IMG/VR virus record: IMGVR_UViG_3300013099_000070
Span: 1-27,574 of that record
DNA from: a virus
DNA length: 27,574 nucleotides
Direction: 5' to 3' (one strand)
Positions 1 to 8,332 of this stretch are shown one piece after another; within the stretch, counting starts at the first letter, position 1, and each line of letters starts with the position of its first letter. The position numbers and the translations under genes were made by a program. Below the pieces are notes generated by a model. It was not told where the DNA came from, searched no databases, and was given only the letters and a program-made list of their open reading frames with translations.

Positions 1-886
1 CACCACCTGAGCGAATTTTTAAACTACCACCCGCTTTTAATTGCATGTTCTGCCCCACATTCATATCAAAATTTCCTCTCACGTCTACCTTACCATTTCC
101 CTTAACTAAAACTGTTGCGTTACCTTCGACTGTGATATTACAGTCACCCTTAATATGAACGTTATTATCGCCTAACACTATTTCATATTTATCCTTTGAA
201 ATGCGTCTGACTTGATCACCGTTCGGAAAGTCTTCAATGTAAGTTTGAGAAGGATGCCATCTATGGTATCTCAATTTTCCTGCGGTATCGTCAAACTCTT
301 CTACATGACCATTTTCTGATTCTTTAACATGGTTGTATGGATAGGTTGCACCGTATGGGGTTGTTGGTTCGTCCCATTGTCCTGAATTTAAAGCCTTTTC
401 AACTTGTTTGTCTACAATGTCACGTCTTGTCTGAATGACCGTTTCAGAAATCTTTTCATTACGTGAGAGTCTGTTAGTATCTGGCTCATTTAAAAAGTCC
501 TCTTTAGGATATTTAGCATTAGGATCAAAGAATCCAACACCACCGTTAGGAGCTTCTTCTGGTATACCACCTATAGTACCCATAATAATAGGTATTTGAG
601 CTTGGTGTCCATCCATGAAAAATCCCATGACATGTGTACCTTCAACAATTCCAGTTGGACTTTGGCCGATACCATTCATTGATGAACTATTAGCAGGCAT
701 TATTGGCATAGCCCAAAATAAATTTTCAGTTGAAATTTTACCCTTATCTTTTACATGATAACCAATCATTCTTACACGTAAGCGACCCAATTTTTTAGGG
801 TCAAGTCTATCCTCAACTACGCCAAACCACCACGTAAAACTACCATATGAAAAGGCTTGCGACTCCATTTGATTTGAAACTAACAT
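1..886 (-). CDS. 5: gp5-like baseplate hub/spike protein (3' end cut by window)
   Basis: Partial gene: the ATG is at 886 and the reading frame stays open to base 1. About 295 residues are visible. The N-terminal ~130 residues look like the gp5 OB-fold (motifs such as LGRLRVRMIGYH and an HVMGFFMDG segment). From about residue 230 there are short repeats of the VxGxx type (NITVEGNATVLVKGNGKVDV), as in the gp5 C-terminal beta-helix of the membrane-piercing spike. Only about 100 residues separate the two parts, and I see no T4-lysozyme-like segment there, so the tail lysozyme domain of T4 gp5 appears absent. That state is known from some marine T4-like phages. The start codon directly follows the stop of the 887-4036 gene. 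By family role it sits under the hub at the baseplate centre. Confidence 0.85.
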   Translation of the reverse strand, partial: MLVSNQMESQAFSYGSFTWWFGVVEDRLDPKKLGRLRVRMIGYHVKDKGKISTENLFWAMPIMPANSSSMNGIGQSPTGIVEGTHVMGFFMDGHQAQIPIIMGTIGGIPEEAPNGGVGFFDPNAKYPKEDFLNEPDTNRLSRNEKISETVIQTRRDIVDKQVEKALNSGQWDEPTTPYGATYPYNHVKESENGHVEEFDDTAGKLRYHRWHPSQTYIEDFPNGDQVRRISKDKYEIVLGDNNVHIKGDCNITVEGNATVLVKGNGKVDVRGNFDMNVGQNMQLKAGGSLKIRSGG

Positions 887-3800
887 TTATAATCCTGTAA
901 ATTTAATTGAAAATTTGTAAACGGGGTCAATACTTGAAGTGAAGAACCCTTGTACTTCTGGAATGATACCCTCACCATTCAGAGCCATAACGTCAAATTT
1001 TGTTTCTGGTTCTAAACCATTAAACGTGTAAGCACCTGTATCTATAGCAGATAACACACGTTGCGTTAGCTCACCTGTTATTCTATCATAAAGTCTGACT
1101 TCGGTTTGAGCTAAAACATTATTGACAGAGACAGTGCCAGTTATTGAATAATTGTCTGCGACTTCATAAGAAATTAAGGTATCTTGCTTTGACTGAATTT
1201 GTAAAACACTATCATTTATAGTGTCATTTGAAATTCTAAGCTCTTTTAGCTTACCTTCAAATGAGTAGTAAATTGAACTATTATAAACGGTACAATCATC
1301 AGAATCATTATAAGAACCGATTAACGCTGAACATGGGTTACTATAATCTTCATCAACAACATCAGACCAATCGGCTTGAATGTCTAAATTTCCATTGATA
1401 TACATTGAGCACATGCCAGACCTATCCCAAATCAAATCAACATTATAGTCTACGCCTATAATAACAGTTGTCGCTGAGTCTAAGATATTAAAATTATTAT
1501 CTTCTTTTTCTAAAACAAAACGCACGTTACCCTCTTCTAATGTTAGTGCATAACGTCCAATTTGAGTGTTACCTTTTGACTTTGCAAAAATACCATTCGT
1601 TTCTGTTAGATCATTAGTATTAAACTTGACTGAAATTTTTAAGTCATTCAGTCCTAAATCCATCACGTTACCCATATTAAAATGAGAAGTCGAGCCGTTA
1701 AAATCGAGTCCTTTACCAATGCCAAAGTCAACAACGTTGTTAGCATCCAAATCAGTAGCAGTACCGTCATAGTCGTTTCTGGTAGCGTCTAAGCCCCCTG
1801 CATCCGTTAAGTGATAAACCGCTTGATAGTTCTTATTCCAGACAGCCTTAGCAGGTTGAGTGCCTGTTGAGCCTATATAACCAGTGATTTCATCCACTGA
1901 ATTAATTAAAAAGTTTGAGAAGAAAAATTGTGCATATTCAGCACCAATATTCCCTCTACCAAACCCAACACTAACGTCATCTGTAAACGCTGTTATATTT
2001 GAAATTTCAATCCAGTTTGATCCATTCCAGTAATAACCTGTAAAAACATTAGTGGCAGTTCTTGTAATTCTTAATTTACCCGTTCGATCTGTTGTGAGTG
2101 CATTGGTTATATTTTCCCAAACACCGTTTACATACGCAGTAAAACGATAATAATAATTTACAGAATCAGACCAAATAAGAATTGCAATTGTGTTGTTATC
2201 ATCAAAATTAACGGATAAAACTTGTGCCCACTCATCATTCATGACCGATAGACTATTATCAAAATCAACTTGAATATCAAAGTTTCCAACTAACGCAAAA
2301 CGTGAGTCTATTTTTACTGGATAATCTGCTACTGCAAAATGAGCCTGATAATTATCTATCCAACACCCATCGTCAATCAATTCAAAATAATTTCTATTTA
2401 AAACAATGTCCGTTCTATCCATCGTTTCATAAGAGGGATTTGTGTTGGCAAAATCAATTTCAATTTTGGTGTCTTGAGTTGAACTCAAATAAGGTACATT
2501 AATCCAAACTTGACCCTCTGAATTTACATTATCCCAACGATCAACGTCTGCGAATAATTGACCTGATTCTATCCCAGTTTCGGGCCAGACTACATTTCCA
2601 GAGTTTAAAACAAAATTATCTGCAAATGCGGAGCTATATGTCACATCAATTAACCCATACCAACCCATACCAATTTCCATAGGATTTGCAATGCCAAGAT
2701 CATCCGACAAATAACTCTGCCATTGAGCACCGTCCCAGTAGAACGCCTCATAAAATGTCCCCGTTCTTGTGATTCTACGTTTGGAATCTGCAAGTGCCCC
2801 TGCTGTTTCTTCTCTTAAAGTAGTTGAAACTGCATCAACTCTTTTTGAAATTTTACCTTCCCAATGACCAGAAGCGAACGTTCGATCTAACATATAAAAA
2901 TTATCAGCGGTTACTGGATCTCTCACATAAAAATAAAAACCACTGGTATTTGTGATTGGTGTATCTGTGCGATCAATATCAACTTGAATGTCAAAGTCAC
3001 CTTGCAGAGAATACATAGAAAACATATCAGATTGTGTATTTTCCGTTGTTGCCTCTAATTTGAGTGAATTATTTTCAATTGTGGGTAATGGGTAATTTGT
3101 TGCTTTCCATAATTCAGCGTTAGGTAGATCGTCATCATTGCCTGTGAAGTCGTCATCCACGCTTAAAGGTCTTGTAGGTAGGCTTAAACCGTCCCACGTT
3201 ACCTTTAAATTGTCTGCGTTAGCCGAAGCATCAATTATATAACGGTTGTCAAAATCATTAACGCCAACACTTGCCCCCACATTTAATAGCACGGGAAAGT
3301 CATATTGATCGGTGTCAACTTGTGCGTGAGCGATTGTTAAATTATATTTTGGAGTCGAGTTATAAAGCATTGAGGTATAAAGTGTTTGAACTTCGCTCTC
3401 AGTTAATGCCTTAGTAAATAATGCAACGTCATCAATAACCCCTGCAAAATTACTACTGCCTGCATCCCCCATACGCCCGATCTTCCAGTAGTGCGTTCCT
3501 ACCGTGCCAAGACTAACGCTAGACGTTCTATCATAGACCAATTCGCCATTGAGATAAATTTTAACAGACGTGCCATCAATAACGTATGCTATGTGATAAG
3601 TCATACCTGCAACTAAATTGTGAGGGATATTATGATCGAACCATTCAACCGATCCATTGCCAAGAAAAATGCCCCATTTACTGTCACGAATTTGTAAAGT
3701 TACTCTTGAATATTTTGCAGTACCAGTACTATTCATATCCCCAAATAGCGTATAATTACTACCAATGACAGAAGGCGTAAACATCGTAACGCAAGACATA

Positions 3801-4036
3801 GCAGGTTCGGCAGGAATTAAAAAAGGATTCAAATCGACATGCTGATCGTTAGTCCTTTGCAATTCTATAGCGGTGTTAATATCGTTTCTGATTAGACCCT
3901 CGACACCTAGCACTGGACTGTTTATATAAGTGCCTGCATTAACTCCCATATCATCCACTGCAAGAGTGCCTGAGTTTTCACCTAAACGCCAATAAGATAA
4001 TGGGTTTAACGCTTTTATATTATCATAATAACTCAT
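887..4036 (-). CDS. Large LamG-like/DUF2341 repeat protein, probable tail-associated adhesin
   Basis: 1049 residues. The N-terminus (about 1-225) is a concanavalin/LamG-like domain: SYWRLGENSG near the start and a closing GVIDDVALFTKALTESEVQ segment, the usual end of this domain. About 230-560 and 560-740 resemble DUF2341-type beta-sandwich modules (FPVLLNVG, followed by two similar DIQVDFD / RITRT / YWNGSNW units). A second LamG-like domain starts near 755 (YQAVYHLTD ... GLDFNGSTSHFNMGN). The last ~80 residues look like a carboxypeptidase-regulatory/SpaA-like sandwich. Such modules bind glycans, so I infer host-surface or polysaccharide binding. It overlaps the upstream hub gene by 4 nt (ATGA) and directly precedes gp5, an unusual place for an adhesin. 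No enzyme motif is visible. Confidence 0.7.
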   Translation of the reverse strand: MSYYDNIKALNPLSYWRLGENSGTLAVDDMGVNAGTYINSPVLGVEGLIRNDINTAIELQRTNDQHVDLNPFLIPAEPAMSCVTMFTPSVIGSNYTLFGDMNSTGTAKYSRVTLQIRDSKWGIFLGNGSVEWFDHNIPHNLVAGMTYHIAYVIDGTSVKIYLNGELVYDRTSSVSLGTVGTHYWKIGRMGDAGSSNFAGVIDDVALFTKALTESEVQTLYTSMLYNSTPKYNLTIAHAQVDTDQYDFPVLLNVGASVGVNDFDNRYIIDASANADNLKVTWDGLSLPTRPLSVDDDFTGNDDDLPNAELWKATNYPLPTIENNSLKLEATTENTQSDMFSMYSLQGDFDIQVDIDRTDTPITNTSGFYFYVRDPVTADNFYMLDRTFASGHWEGKISKRVDAVSTTLREETAGALADSKRRITRTGTFYEAFYWDGAQWQSYLSDDLGIANPMEIGMGWYGLIDVTYSSAFADNFVLNSGNVVWPETGIESGQLFADVDRWDNVNSEGQVWINVPYLSSTQDTKIEIDFANTNPSYETMDRTDIVLNRNYFELIDDGCWIDNYQAHFAVADYPVKIDSRFALVGNFDIQVDFDNSLSVMNDEWAQVLSVNFDDNNTIAILIWSDSVNYYYRFTAYVNGVWENITNALTTDRTGKLRITRTATNVFTGYYWNGSNWIEISNITAFTDDVSVGFGRGNIGAEYAQFFFSNFLINSVDEITGYIGSTGTQPAKAVWNKNYQAVYHLTDAGGLDATRNDYDGTATDLDANNVVDFGIGKGLDFNGSTSHFNMGNVMDLGLNDLKISVKFNTNDLTETNGIFAKSKGNTQIGRYALTLEEGNVRFVLEKEDNNFNILDSATTVIIGVDYNVDLIWDRSGMCSMYINGNLDIQADWSDVVDEDYSNPCSALIGSYNDSDDCTVYNSSIYYSFEGKLKELRISNDTINDSVLQIQSKQDTLISYEVADNYSITGTVSVNNVLAQTEVRLYDRITGELTQRVLSAIDTGAYTFNGLEPETKFDVMALNGEGIIPEVQGFFTSSIDPVYKFSIKFTGL

Positions 4037-5271
4037 TCTAATACCTTTTTAAGACGTTTCTTAGCAATTTCCATAACTATAGTGTATGACTTATTTTTAA
4101 CGGTATGGCGAATCGCTGTGACTAAATACTCACCTTTCAAATATTTATCTTGTCCTACATTTTCAATTGTTTCTTGTGATGGCATTTTAATTTTTATCAT
4201 TTTGCCAATAGTTTTATATAAACAAGCATGACCCGGAATTTCTATCACGGCACGATTAGTTTCAAATTTCATAACGTTTGACTTACGTGACGGTTTCCAC
4301 ATCTCAGCATTTTCGTTAGGATTCATTGATTGTACAATACCAGAATGAACAGGCAGATATGAAACGTTAGACTCTTCACAGTCTTCAAAAATACTACCCT
4401 TAAATGGTTTTAGTATTTTATCAGTTGGATTGTCTTGCCCATAATTATATTTTGAGTCTGTAATTTTCTTATTGATAATGTCATGTTTGATAATTTTTGA
4501 TCCAAAAAAACCCATTGCAAAATTATTAATGCTGTCAATATTACCCAAAAATTTCATATTTTGAATCGTGCGATAAGAATTTTTCTTATCATTGCCACTT
4601 TCACGATCCTCACGATAGTTTGGGTTTTCTTGAACTAATTCAATACCAGAGTCATCTTTAAACATTTCTTCCATAGACTTAAAGGCAAATACACCACCAA
4701 TGTCTTTTTGAAAAAATGCAAAGTCTGCCCCACCCTGAGCCTTTGCCATTGTTGCCATATATTCAACTGCAACAAAAGGGGACATGTTTGGAATAATAAT
4801 ATCATAATTGTAATTAGCATTTGAAATTTCAAGTGATCCCATTCCATAACCAGAAATGATACTGCTTGCAATACTAGCAGGCCCACCCTGAAAATGTTCA
4901 GAAACTCTTAATTTTTCATTCTTAAAAAATTCTTTAGTAATTAATTGCAAGTTATAAACGTAATGACGCTCTTTAACAATTTCTTTATCATCAATTTTTG
5001 AAACAAAGAAAATAAACTTTTTCTTACCAGTACACGGATGGCCCGGAGGTGGGCGAGTTTCTAACGTTATTTCTACCTTGTCTCCTATTGAGATTGGAAG
5101 TAACATTAACAAATTTTCAGTGTCAGACATTGCAAGGTTGCCAGACCAAACAGGGTTAAATATATCTTGATAAATTTCACAAGTGTCAACAAGCTCTGTT
5201 ATGTCAACACCGCTTATTTTCACAATATATTCATATACGTCCTTTGGAGCAACATACTTTCCATTAGCCAT
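4033..5271 (-). CDS. 27: gp27-like baseplate hub protein
   Basis: 412 residues, close to T4 gp27 (391). The family forms the trimeric cylinder that joins the tail tube to the gp5 spike. Supporting segments are an N-terminal VYEYIVKISGVDITELVD with a beta-rich tube-like start, and the mid-protein IIIPNMSPFVAVEYMATMAKAQGG motif that recurs in phage hub proteins. The C-terminus is rich in short strands (EYLVTAIRHTVKNKSYT), typical of hub proteins that carry a tail-spike socket. Translation is coupled: the stop overlaps the next ATG (4033-4036), and its own ATG overlaps the stop of gp53 at 5271. A TATAAATA box inside the gp53 3' end (5293-5300) might give it an extra late start. Confidence 0.82.
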   Translation of the reverse strand: MANGKYVAPKDVYEYIVKISGVDITELVDTCEIYQDIFNPVWSGNLAMSDTENLLMLLPISIGDKVEITLETRPPPGHPCTGKKKFIFFVSKIDDKEIVKERHYVYNLQLITKEFFKNEKLRVSEHFQGGPASIASSIISGYGMGSLEISNANYNYDIIIPNMSPFVAVEYMATMAKAQGGADFAFFQKDIGGVFAFKSMEEMFKDDSGIELVQENPNYREDRESGNDKKNSYRTIQNMKFLGNIDSINNFAMGFFGSKIIKHDIINKKITDSKYNYGQDNPTDKILKPFKGSIFEDCEESNVSYLPVHSGIVQSMNPNENAEMWKPSRKSNVMKFETNRAVIEIPGHACLYKTIGKMIKIKMPSQETIENVGQDKYLKGEYLVTAIRHTVKNKSYTIVMEIAKKRLKKVLE

Positions 5272-5837
5272 TATTTTAAAATTCCTGCTTCATATTTATA
5301 TCCATACATTAACTCATCAAACTGATTGACAAACTCTTCAATGTAACGCTCTTGTAAGACTTTTATGTTTCGCTTTTTATTATTCTCATCAGCTTCATAC
5401 ATAGAGTTTATTATAGGCGATATGTAATGTGGCAACGGTACTTGATCGTGCCAGTCTTTGTAATAACGTTGGAAATCATATTCGTCAACCCATCTATCGG
5501 TTCTTATGTCAATGAAATGATGAACGTCAAGAACGTCATCATATTTTGAGTCAATATAACTTTCTAACTCTTGTTGAGTCAAAACCCAATTAAAATAAGG
5601 ATCGACAACATTATTAATTAAAATAATTATCCAGTGTAAAGAAGCGTCTTTATAAAATTCATACGCAATATCTTCTGGTCTTTGTCCGTCCTGCACATTA
5701 TGATAGTAAAATAATGTTGTGTTAAATATTGGCTCATATTTTACTATCAGTGAATTTATTATATTCACCGCAGTTTTTTGAGGGTCAGGTTTGTCAGGTT
5801 TGTATTGTAATTTATCAAAGTGATCGAAATATGCCAT
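5271..5837 (-). CDS. 53: gp53-like baseplate wedge protein
   Basis: 188 residues (T4 gp53 is 196). The segment YHNVQDGQRPEDIAYEFYKDASLHWIIILIN (about 45-75) is the LysM-like core of gp53: a RPEDIA-type turn followed by WIILL(I/L)NN. This protein closes neighbouring wedges around the hub in T4. A second recognisable region is the aromatic-rich segment after residue 80 (DPYFNWVLTQQELESYI). It lies between the gp48/54-like and gp27-like genes with 1-nt overlaps or gaps on both sides, consistent with a baseplate operon. Nothing looks truncated. Confidence 0.88.
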   Translation of the reverse strand: MAYFDHFDKLQYKPDKPDPQKTAVNIINSLIVKYEPIFNTTLFYYHNVQDGQRPEDIAYEFYKDASLHWIIILINNVVDPYFNWVLTQQELESYIDSKYDDVLDVHHFIDIRTDRWVDEYDFQRYYKDWHDQVPLPHYISPIINSMYEADENNKKRNIKVLQERYIEEFVNQFDELMYGYKYEAGILK

Positions 5838-5838
5838 T

Positions 5839-6594
5839 TTAGTACCCTGCGTCTACATCTCGTCTAAAGACAAGTTCGTTTTCAGTAAAAGTCATTTTTA
5901 ATAAAGTTTGAGCAGGGAATCCGTCAGACATCGCATTATAAAAACCTGCCCCCGTATAGTTAACGTTTAAATCTGTTATTACACAACGTTTAAATTTATT
6001 TAGCCATTTGTTACTTGCTCCCCCTGCTGAAATATATTCAATACCAACTTCTCTAGGATAGGTCATTAAACTACCTGATTGTTCAGGCAAAGCCGCTTTA
6101 CGAAATTCTTTTATAATTTCATGAATTATATTAGACTCATCAGCGTTTTTAGGCAAAAAGTTAAACATCATTGTAAATGAGCGAAAGTCCAGACCCTTGA
6201 ACAATAATTTAATATAAGGGTTGTTAATTTTTCCAGAGGTGTATTCTGTTACGTCTGATCCACTAACGGATGAACTTAGACCTGCTGAGGTTAAACTTGA
6301 TATTCCAGATTGTGCCGCACGTTTACTACGTTCAAACATATTTCCCATACTGGGAACTGACCCCACTTCATTACTTGACCCCATTAAGTCGAATGGTTTA
6401 CTTTGCCAATCAACTTTCATTGGATTTTCAAATTGTAATGGCATATGTAAAAAGATGCCTCCAATTCTGCTATTTGAAGTTGAGTTGCCTCTTTCGTAAA
6501 TAGTAAATTTAACAGCACTGGCTTGAACGCCTGCTCCTGCCGCATTGCTTAAATACGTTTCAGTGTTAAGTGGATATTCTAATGCCATTGCCAT
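5839..6594 (-). CDS. 48: Baseplate tail-tube cap/initiator (gp48/gp54 family)
   Basis: About 251 residues. The core NPYIKLLFKGLDFRSFTMMFNF with FLPKNADES and a helix (NIIHEIIKEFRKAALPE) is the hallmark of gp48/gp54, the proteins that cap the hub and start tube polymerisation. The C-terminal part (CVITDLNVNYTG ... PAQTLLKMTFTENELV) continues the tube-like beta-barrel. T4 has two such proteins of 320-364 aa; this one is shorter, and I cannot tell gp48 from gp54. The first in-frame ATG (6603) has AAGAG directly against it, too close to serve as a ribosome site. The ATG at 6594 lies 9 nt after AAGAG, so I place the start there. It is driven by a TATAAATA late promoter at 6631-6638. Confidence 0.8.
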   Translation of the reverse strand: MAMALEYPLNTETYLSNAAGAGVQASAVKFTIYERGNSTSNSRIGGIFLHMPLQFENPMKVDWQSKPFDLMGSSNEVGSVPSMGNMFERSKRAAQSGISSLTSAGLSSSVSGSDVTEYTSGKINNPYIKLLFKGLDFRSFTMMFNFLPKNADESNIIHEIIKEFRKAALPEQSGSLMTYPREVGIEYISAGGASNKWLNKFKRCVITDLNVNYTGAGFYNAMSDGFPAQTLLKMTFTENELVFRRDVDAGY

Positions 6595-6607
6595 TGCTTT
6601 CATCTCT

Positions 6608-6615
6608 TATAAATA
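6608..6615 (+). promoter_or_regulatory. T4-type late promoter (TATAAATA), plus strand
   Basis: Exact match to the T4 late promoter box TATAAATA, 33 nt upstream of the gp4 ATG at 6648 in the divergent gap between two structural operons. T4 late promoters consist of this -10 box alone and are read by a gp55-type sigma with the gp33 co-activator. A gp33 candidate is encoded at 17127-17351. Confidence 0.7.
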
Positions 6616-6630
6616 TTGTTATATTACTTA

Positions 6631-6638
6631 TATTTATA
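6631..6638 (-). promoter_or_regulatory. T4-type late promoter (TATAAATA), minus strand
   Basis: Exact TATAAATA on the minus strand (TATTTATA as written on the plus strand), 37 nt upstream of the preferred gp48/54 start at 6594. It faces away from the plus-strand late box 15 nt to the left. The two transcripts would therefore overlap and be complementary over a short stretch at their 5' ends. Confidence 0.7.
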
Positions 6639-6647
6639 TGGATTGAG

Positions 6648-7112
6648 ATGGGAAACTTTAAGCAAGGCATATTTAAACCAAAAAATAAAAAAAAATACAT
6701 CGGTAACGCTGATAATATCGTTTTTCGTAGTGGGTGGGAATTACGGGTTATGAACTGGCTCGACCAAAACACTAACGTTATTGAGTGGTGTTCAGAAGAG
6801 TTAATGATTCCATATTTTTTTCAAGGTGACGGCAAAACGCATCGTTACTACCCTGACTTTTTAATTAAGTTGAAAAGTAAAAATGGGGTCAATCGCAAAA
6901 TAATAATTGAGGTTAAGCCTGCAAAAGAAACGGTATTGCCAAAAAAACCTAAACGAATGACAAAGAAATCAAAAGTAAGGTATCTTAATGAGTGTATGAC
7001 ATATCAAAAGAATTCAGACAAGTGGGAATCAGCAACGGCTTATGCAAAGAAAAATGGAATGGAATTTAAAATTATGACTGAATATGATATATATGGACAA
7101 AAGGGTAAATAA
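6648..7112 (+). CDS. 4: gp4-like head completion protein
   Basis: 154 residues (T4 gp4 is 150). The pattern GNADNIVFRSGWELRVMNWLD, then VIEWCSEELMIPYFFQGDGKTHRYYPDF and KIIIEVKPAKE, is the conserved gp4 core. It resembles a PD-(D/E)XK nuclease fold: YYPDF supplies the Asp and IIEVKP the ExK. In T4 gp4 is needed to finish DNA-filled heads so that tails can join. An in-frame start at 6570 would lie inside the divergent gene; the ATG at 6648 follows GGATTGAG and fits the family N-terminus (MGNFKQGIFKPKN). It overlaps the ATG of the gp2 gene by one base. The T4 order 2-4-53 is rearranged here because gp53 is on the other strand. Confidence 0.87.
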   Translation: MGNFKQGIFKPKNKKKYIGNADNIVFRSGWELRVMNWLDQNTNVIEWCSEELMIPYFFQGDGKTHRYYPDFLIKLKSKNGVNRKIIIEVKPAKETVLPKKPKRMTKKSKVRYLNECMTYQKNSDKWESATAYAKKNGMEFKIMTEYDIYGQKGK

Positions 7113-7813
7113 TGGGCATTTTTAGTGCATTTAAAAGAAAAACAAAGTCATTAGTCGATAAGGTCAAAGACTTGACCTCATCACAGGTAAAGCGTGAGAC
7201 TGATAAATCTGTTGACTGGTTTAAGAGACAAATAAAAACGGCTATGAAAAGTCGCAATAAACCAAAGTCGCCTGCGGAAGAACGCAGAGATGAAAAAAGT
7301 CGTCTGGATAGTAAAATTGACAGTCGAATGTCAATGGCAGGCAATGACATTAAAGCTAAGTCTTATATGACAGCGTTTGCCAACACTGGTTATTTATACT
7401 TCTTTATGTATGACGCAAAATGGAAAAATACGCCACAATTACCTTACTATGACTATTTTCCTTGTACAATTCCTATTGAACAATATAAAGATGGTTTTTT
7501 AGGTTTGAATATGCACTACCTGCCCCCTATTTTGAGAGCACAATTGTTTGATCAATTATTGCAATTGAAACGTGACACTATTGACAGAGGTAGGTGGGAT
7601 AAATATTTAAGTATCTCATATCCTATGGTTAAGAGTATGGGTAATTTATATAAACCTTGTATTAAACGTTATCTGAATACTCAATTTAGATCAAAGTTTG
7701 CTAAGGTTCCGTTTGAAGAGTGGGAAAATGCCGTCTTCTTACCATTACAAGATTTCCGTGGTGCAAGCTATAATAAAGTTTGGTCTGACAGTAGAAAAAA
7801 AGTTAAGGGATAA
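7112..7813 (+). CDS. 2: gp2-like DNA end protector protein
   Basis: 233 residues. The basic N-terminus (DWFKRQIKTAMKSRN) is followed by GYLYFFMYDAKWKNTPQLPYYD, a GFLGLNMHYLPPILRAQLFD block and a C-terminal KPCIKRYLNTQFRSK ... VFLPLQDFRGA region. This is the pattern I associate with T4 gp2 (gp64), which protects packaged DNA ends from host RecBCD and helps finish the head. Adjacency to gp4 matches T4, where genes 2 and 4 are neighbours. The ORF is somewhat shorter than T4 gp2 (274). The identification is from memory of the family pattern, not a search. The alternative is an unassigned structural protein conserved in T4-like phages. Confidence 0.72.
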   Translation: MGIFSAFKRKTKSLVDKVKDLTSSQVKRETDKSVDWFKRQIKTAMKSRNKPKSPAEERRDEKSRLDSKIDSRMSMAGNDIKAKSYMTAFANTGYLYFFMYDAKWKNTPQLPYYDYFPCTIPIEQYKDGFLGLNMHYLPPILRAQLFDQLLQLKRDTIDRGRWDKYLSISYPMVKSMGNLYKPCIKRYLNTQFRSKFAKVPFEEWENAVFLPLQDFRGASYNKVWSDSRKKVKG

Positions 7814-7816
7814 AAA

Positions 7817-8329
7817 ATGTCAAGCAACATATCAGATTTCGTTTCACATGTTAGTGAAAATGGTACTGCCAGATCCAACCGTTACTGGGTAGAGTTTAAT
7901 GGCCCTGTGGGTTCGTTAGGCAATATGGCAATGTATTGTAAAACAGCACAAATGCCGGGTCGTGCATTTCAGACAGTAGAACAAAGACAACTTAACGCTC
8001 CATTTAAGATTCCATATGTTGCATCTTATGATGACGTTAGTTTTACCTTTAATTTGTCTGACGACTTAAAAGAACGTATATTTTTTGAGAAGTGGCAAGC
8101 GTCAATGTATGACGAAGACACAGCTTTAATGAATTATTATGATACATATAAAGGTACAACAATTATTCAACAATTAGATAGACAAGATACAAAAACTTAT
8201 AGCATTTTATTGAGAGAATGTTATCCAGTGGCATTGTCGAGTGTAGATTATGCTTATGATAACACAGATAACATTCAACAAATGACGGTAACAATGGCGT
8301 ACCGATATTGGACTAACCAAGGAATTTAA
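7817..8329 (+). CDS. 19: Tail tube (gp19-family) protein
   Basis: 170 residues (T4 gp19 is 163). The layout is that of the tube family: SNRYWVEFNGPVG, then a CKTAQMPGRAF loop, a PYVASYDDVSFTF strand pair, EKWQ, and a final TVTMAYRYW strand. Such subunits form hexameric rings in contractile tails. In T4 the major tube gene lies next to sheath gp18, but this one sits among baseplate-assembly genes next to gp26 and the tape measure. It may therefore be a tube paralogue used at the baseplate end rather than the major tube protein. Its start is 4 nt after the gp2 stop, and AAGGGATAAAA provides a ribosome site. Confidence 0.75.
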   Translation: MSSNISDFVSHVSENGTARSNRYWVEFNGPVGSLGNMAMYCKTAQMPGRAFQTVEQRQLNAPFKIPYVASYDDVSFTFNLSDDLKERIFFEKWQASMYDEDTALMNYYDTYKGTTIIQQLDRQDTKTYSILLRECYPVALSSVDYAYDNTDNIQQMTVTMAYRYWTNQGI

Positions 8330-8332
8330 AAA

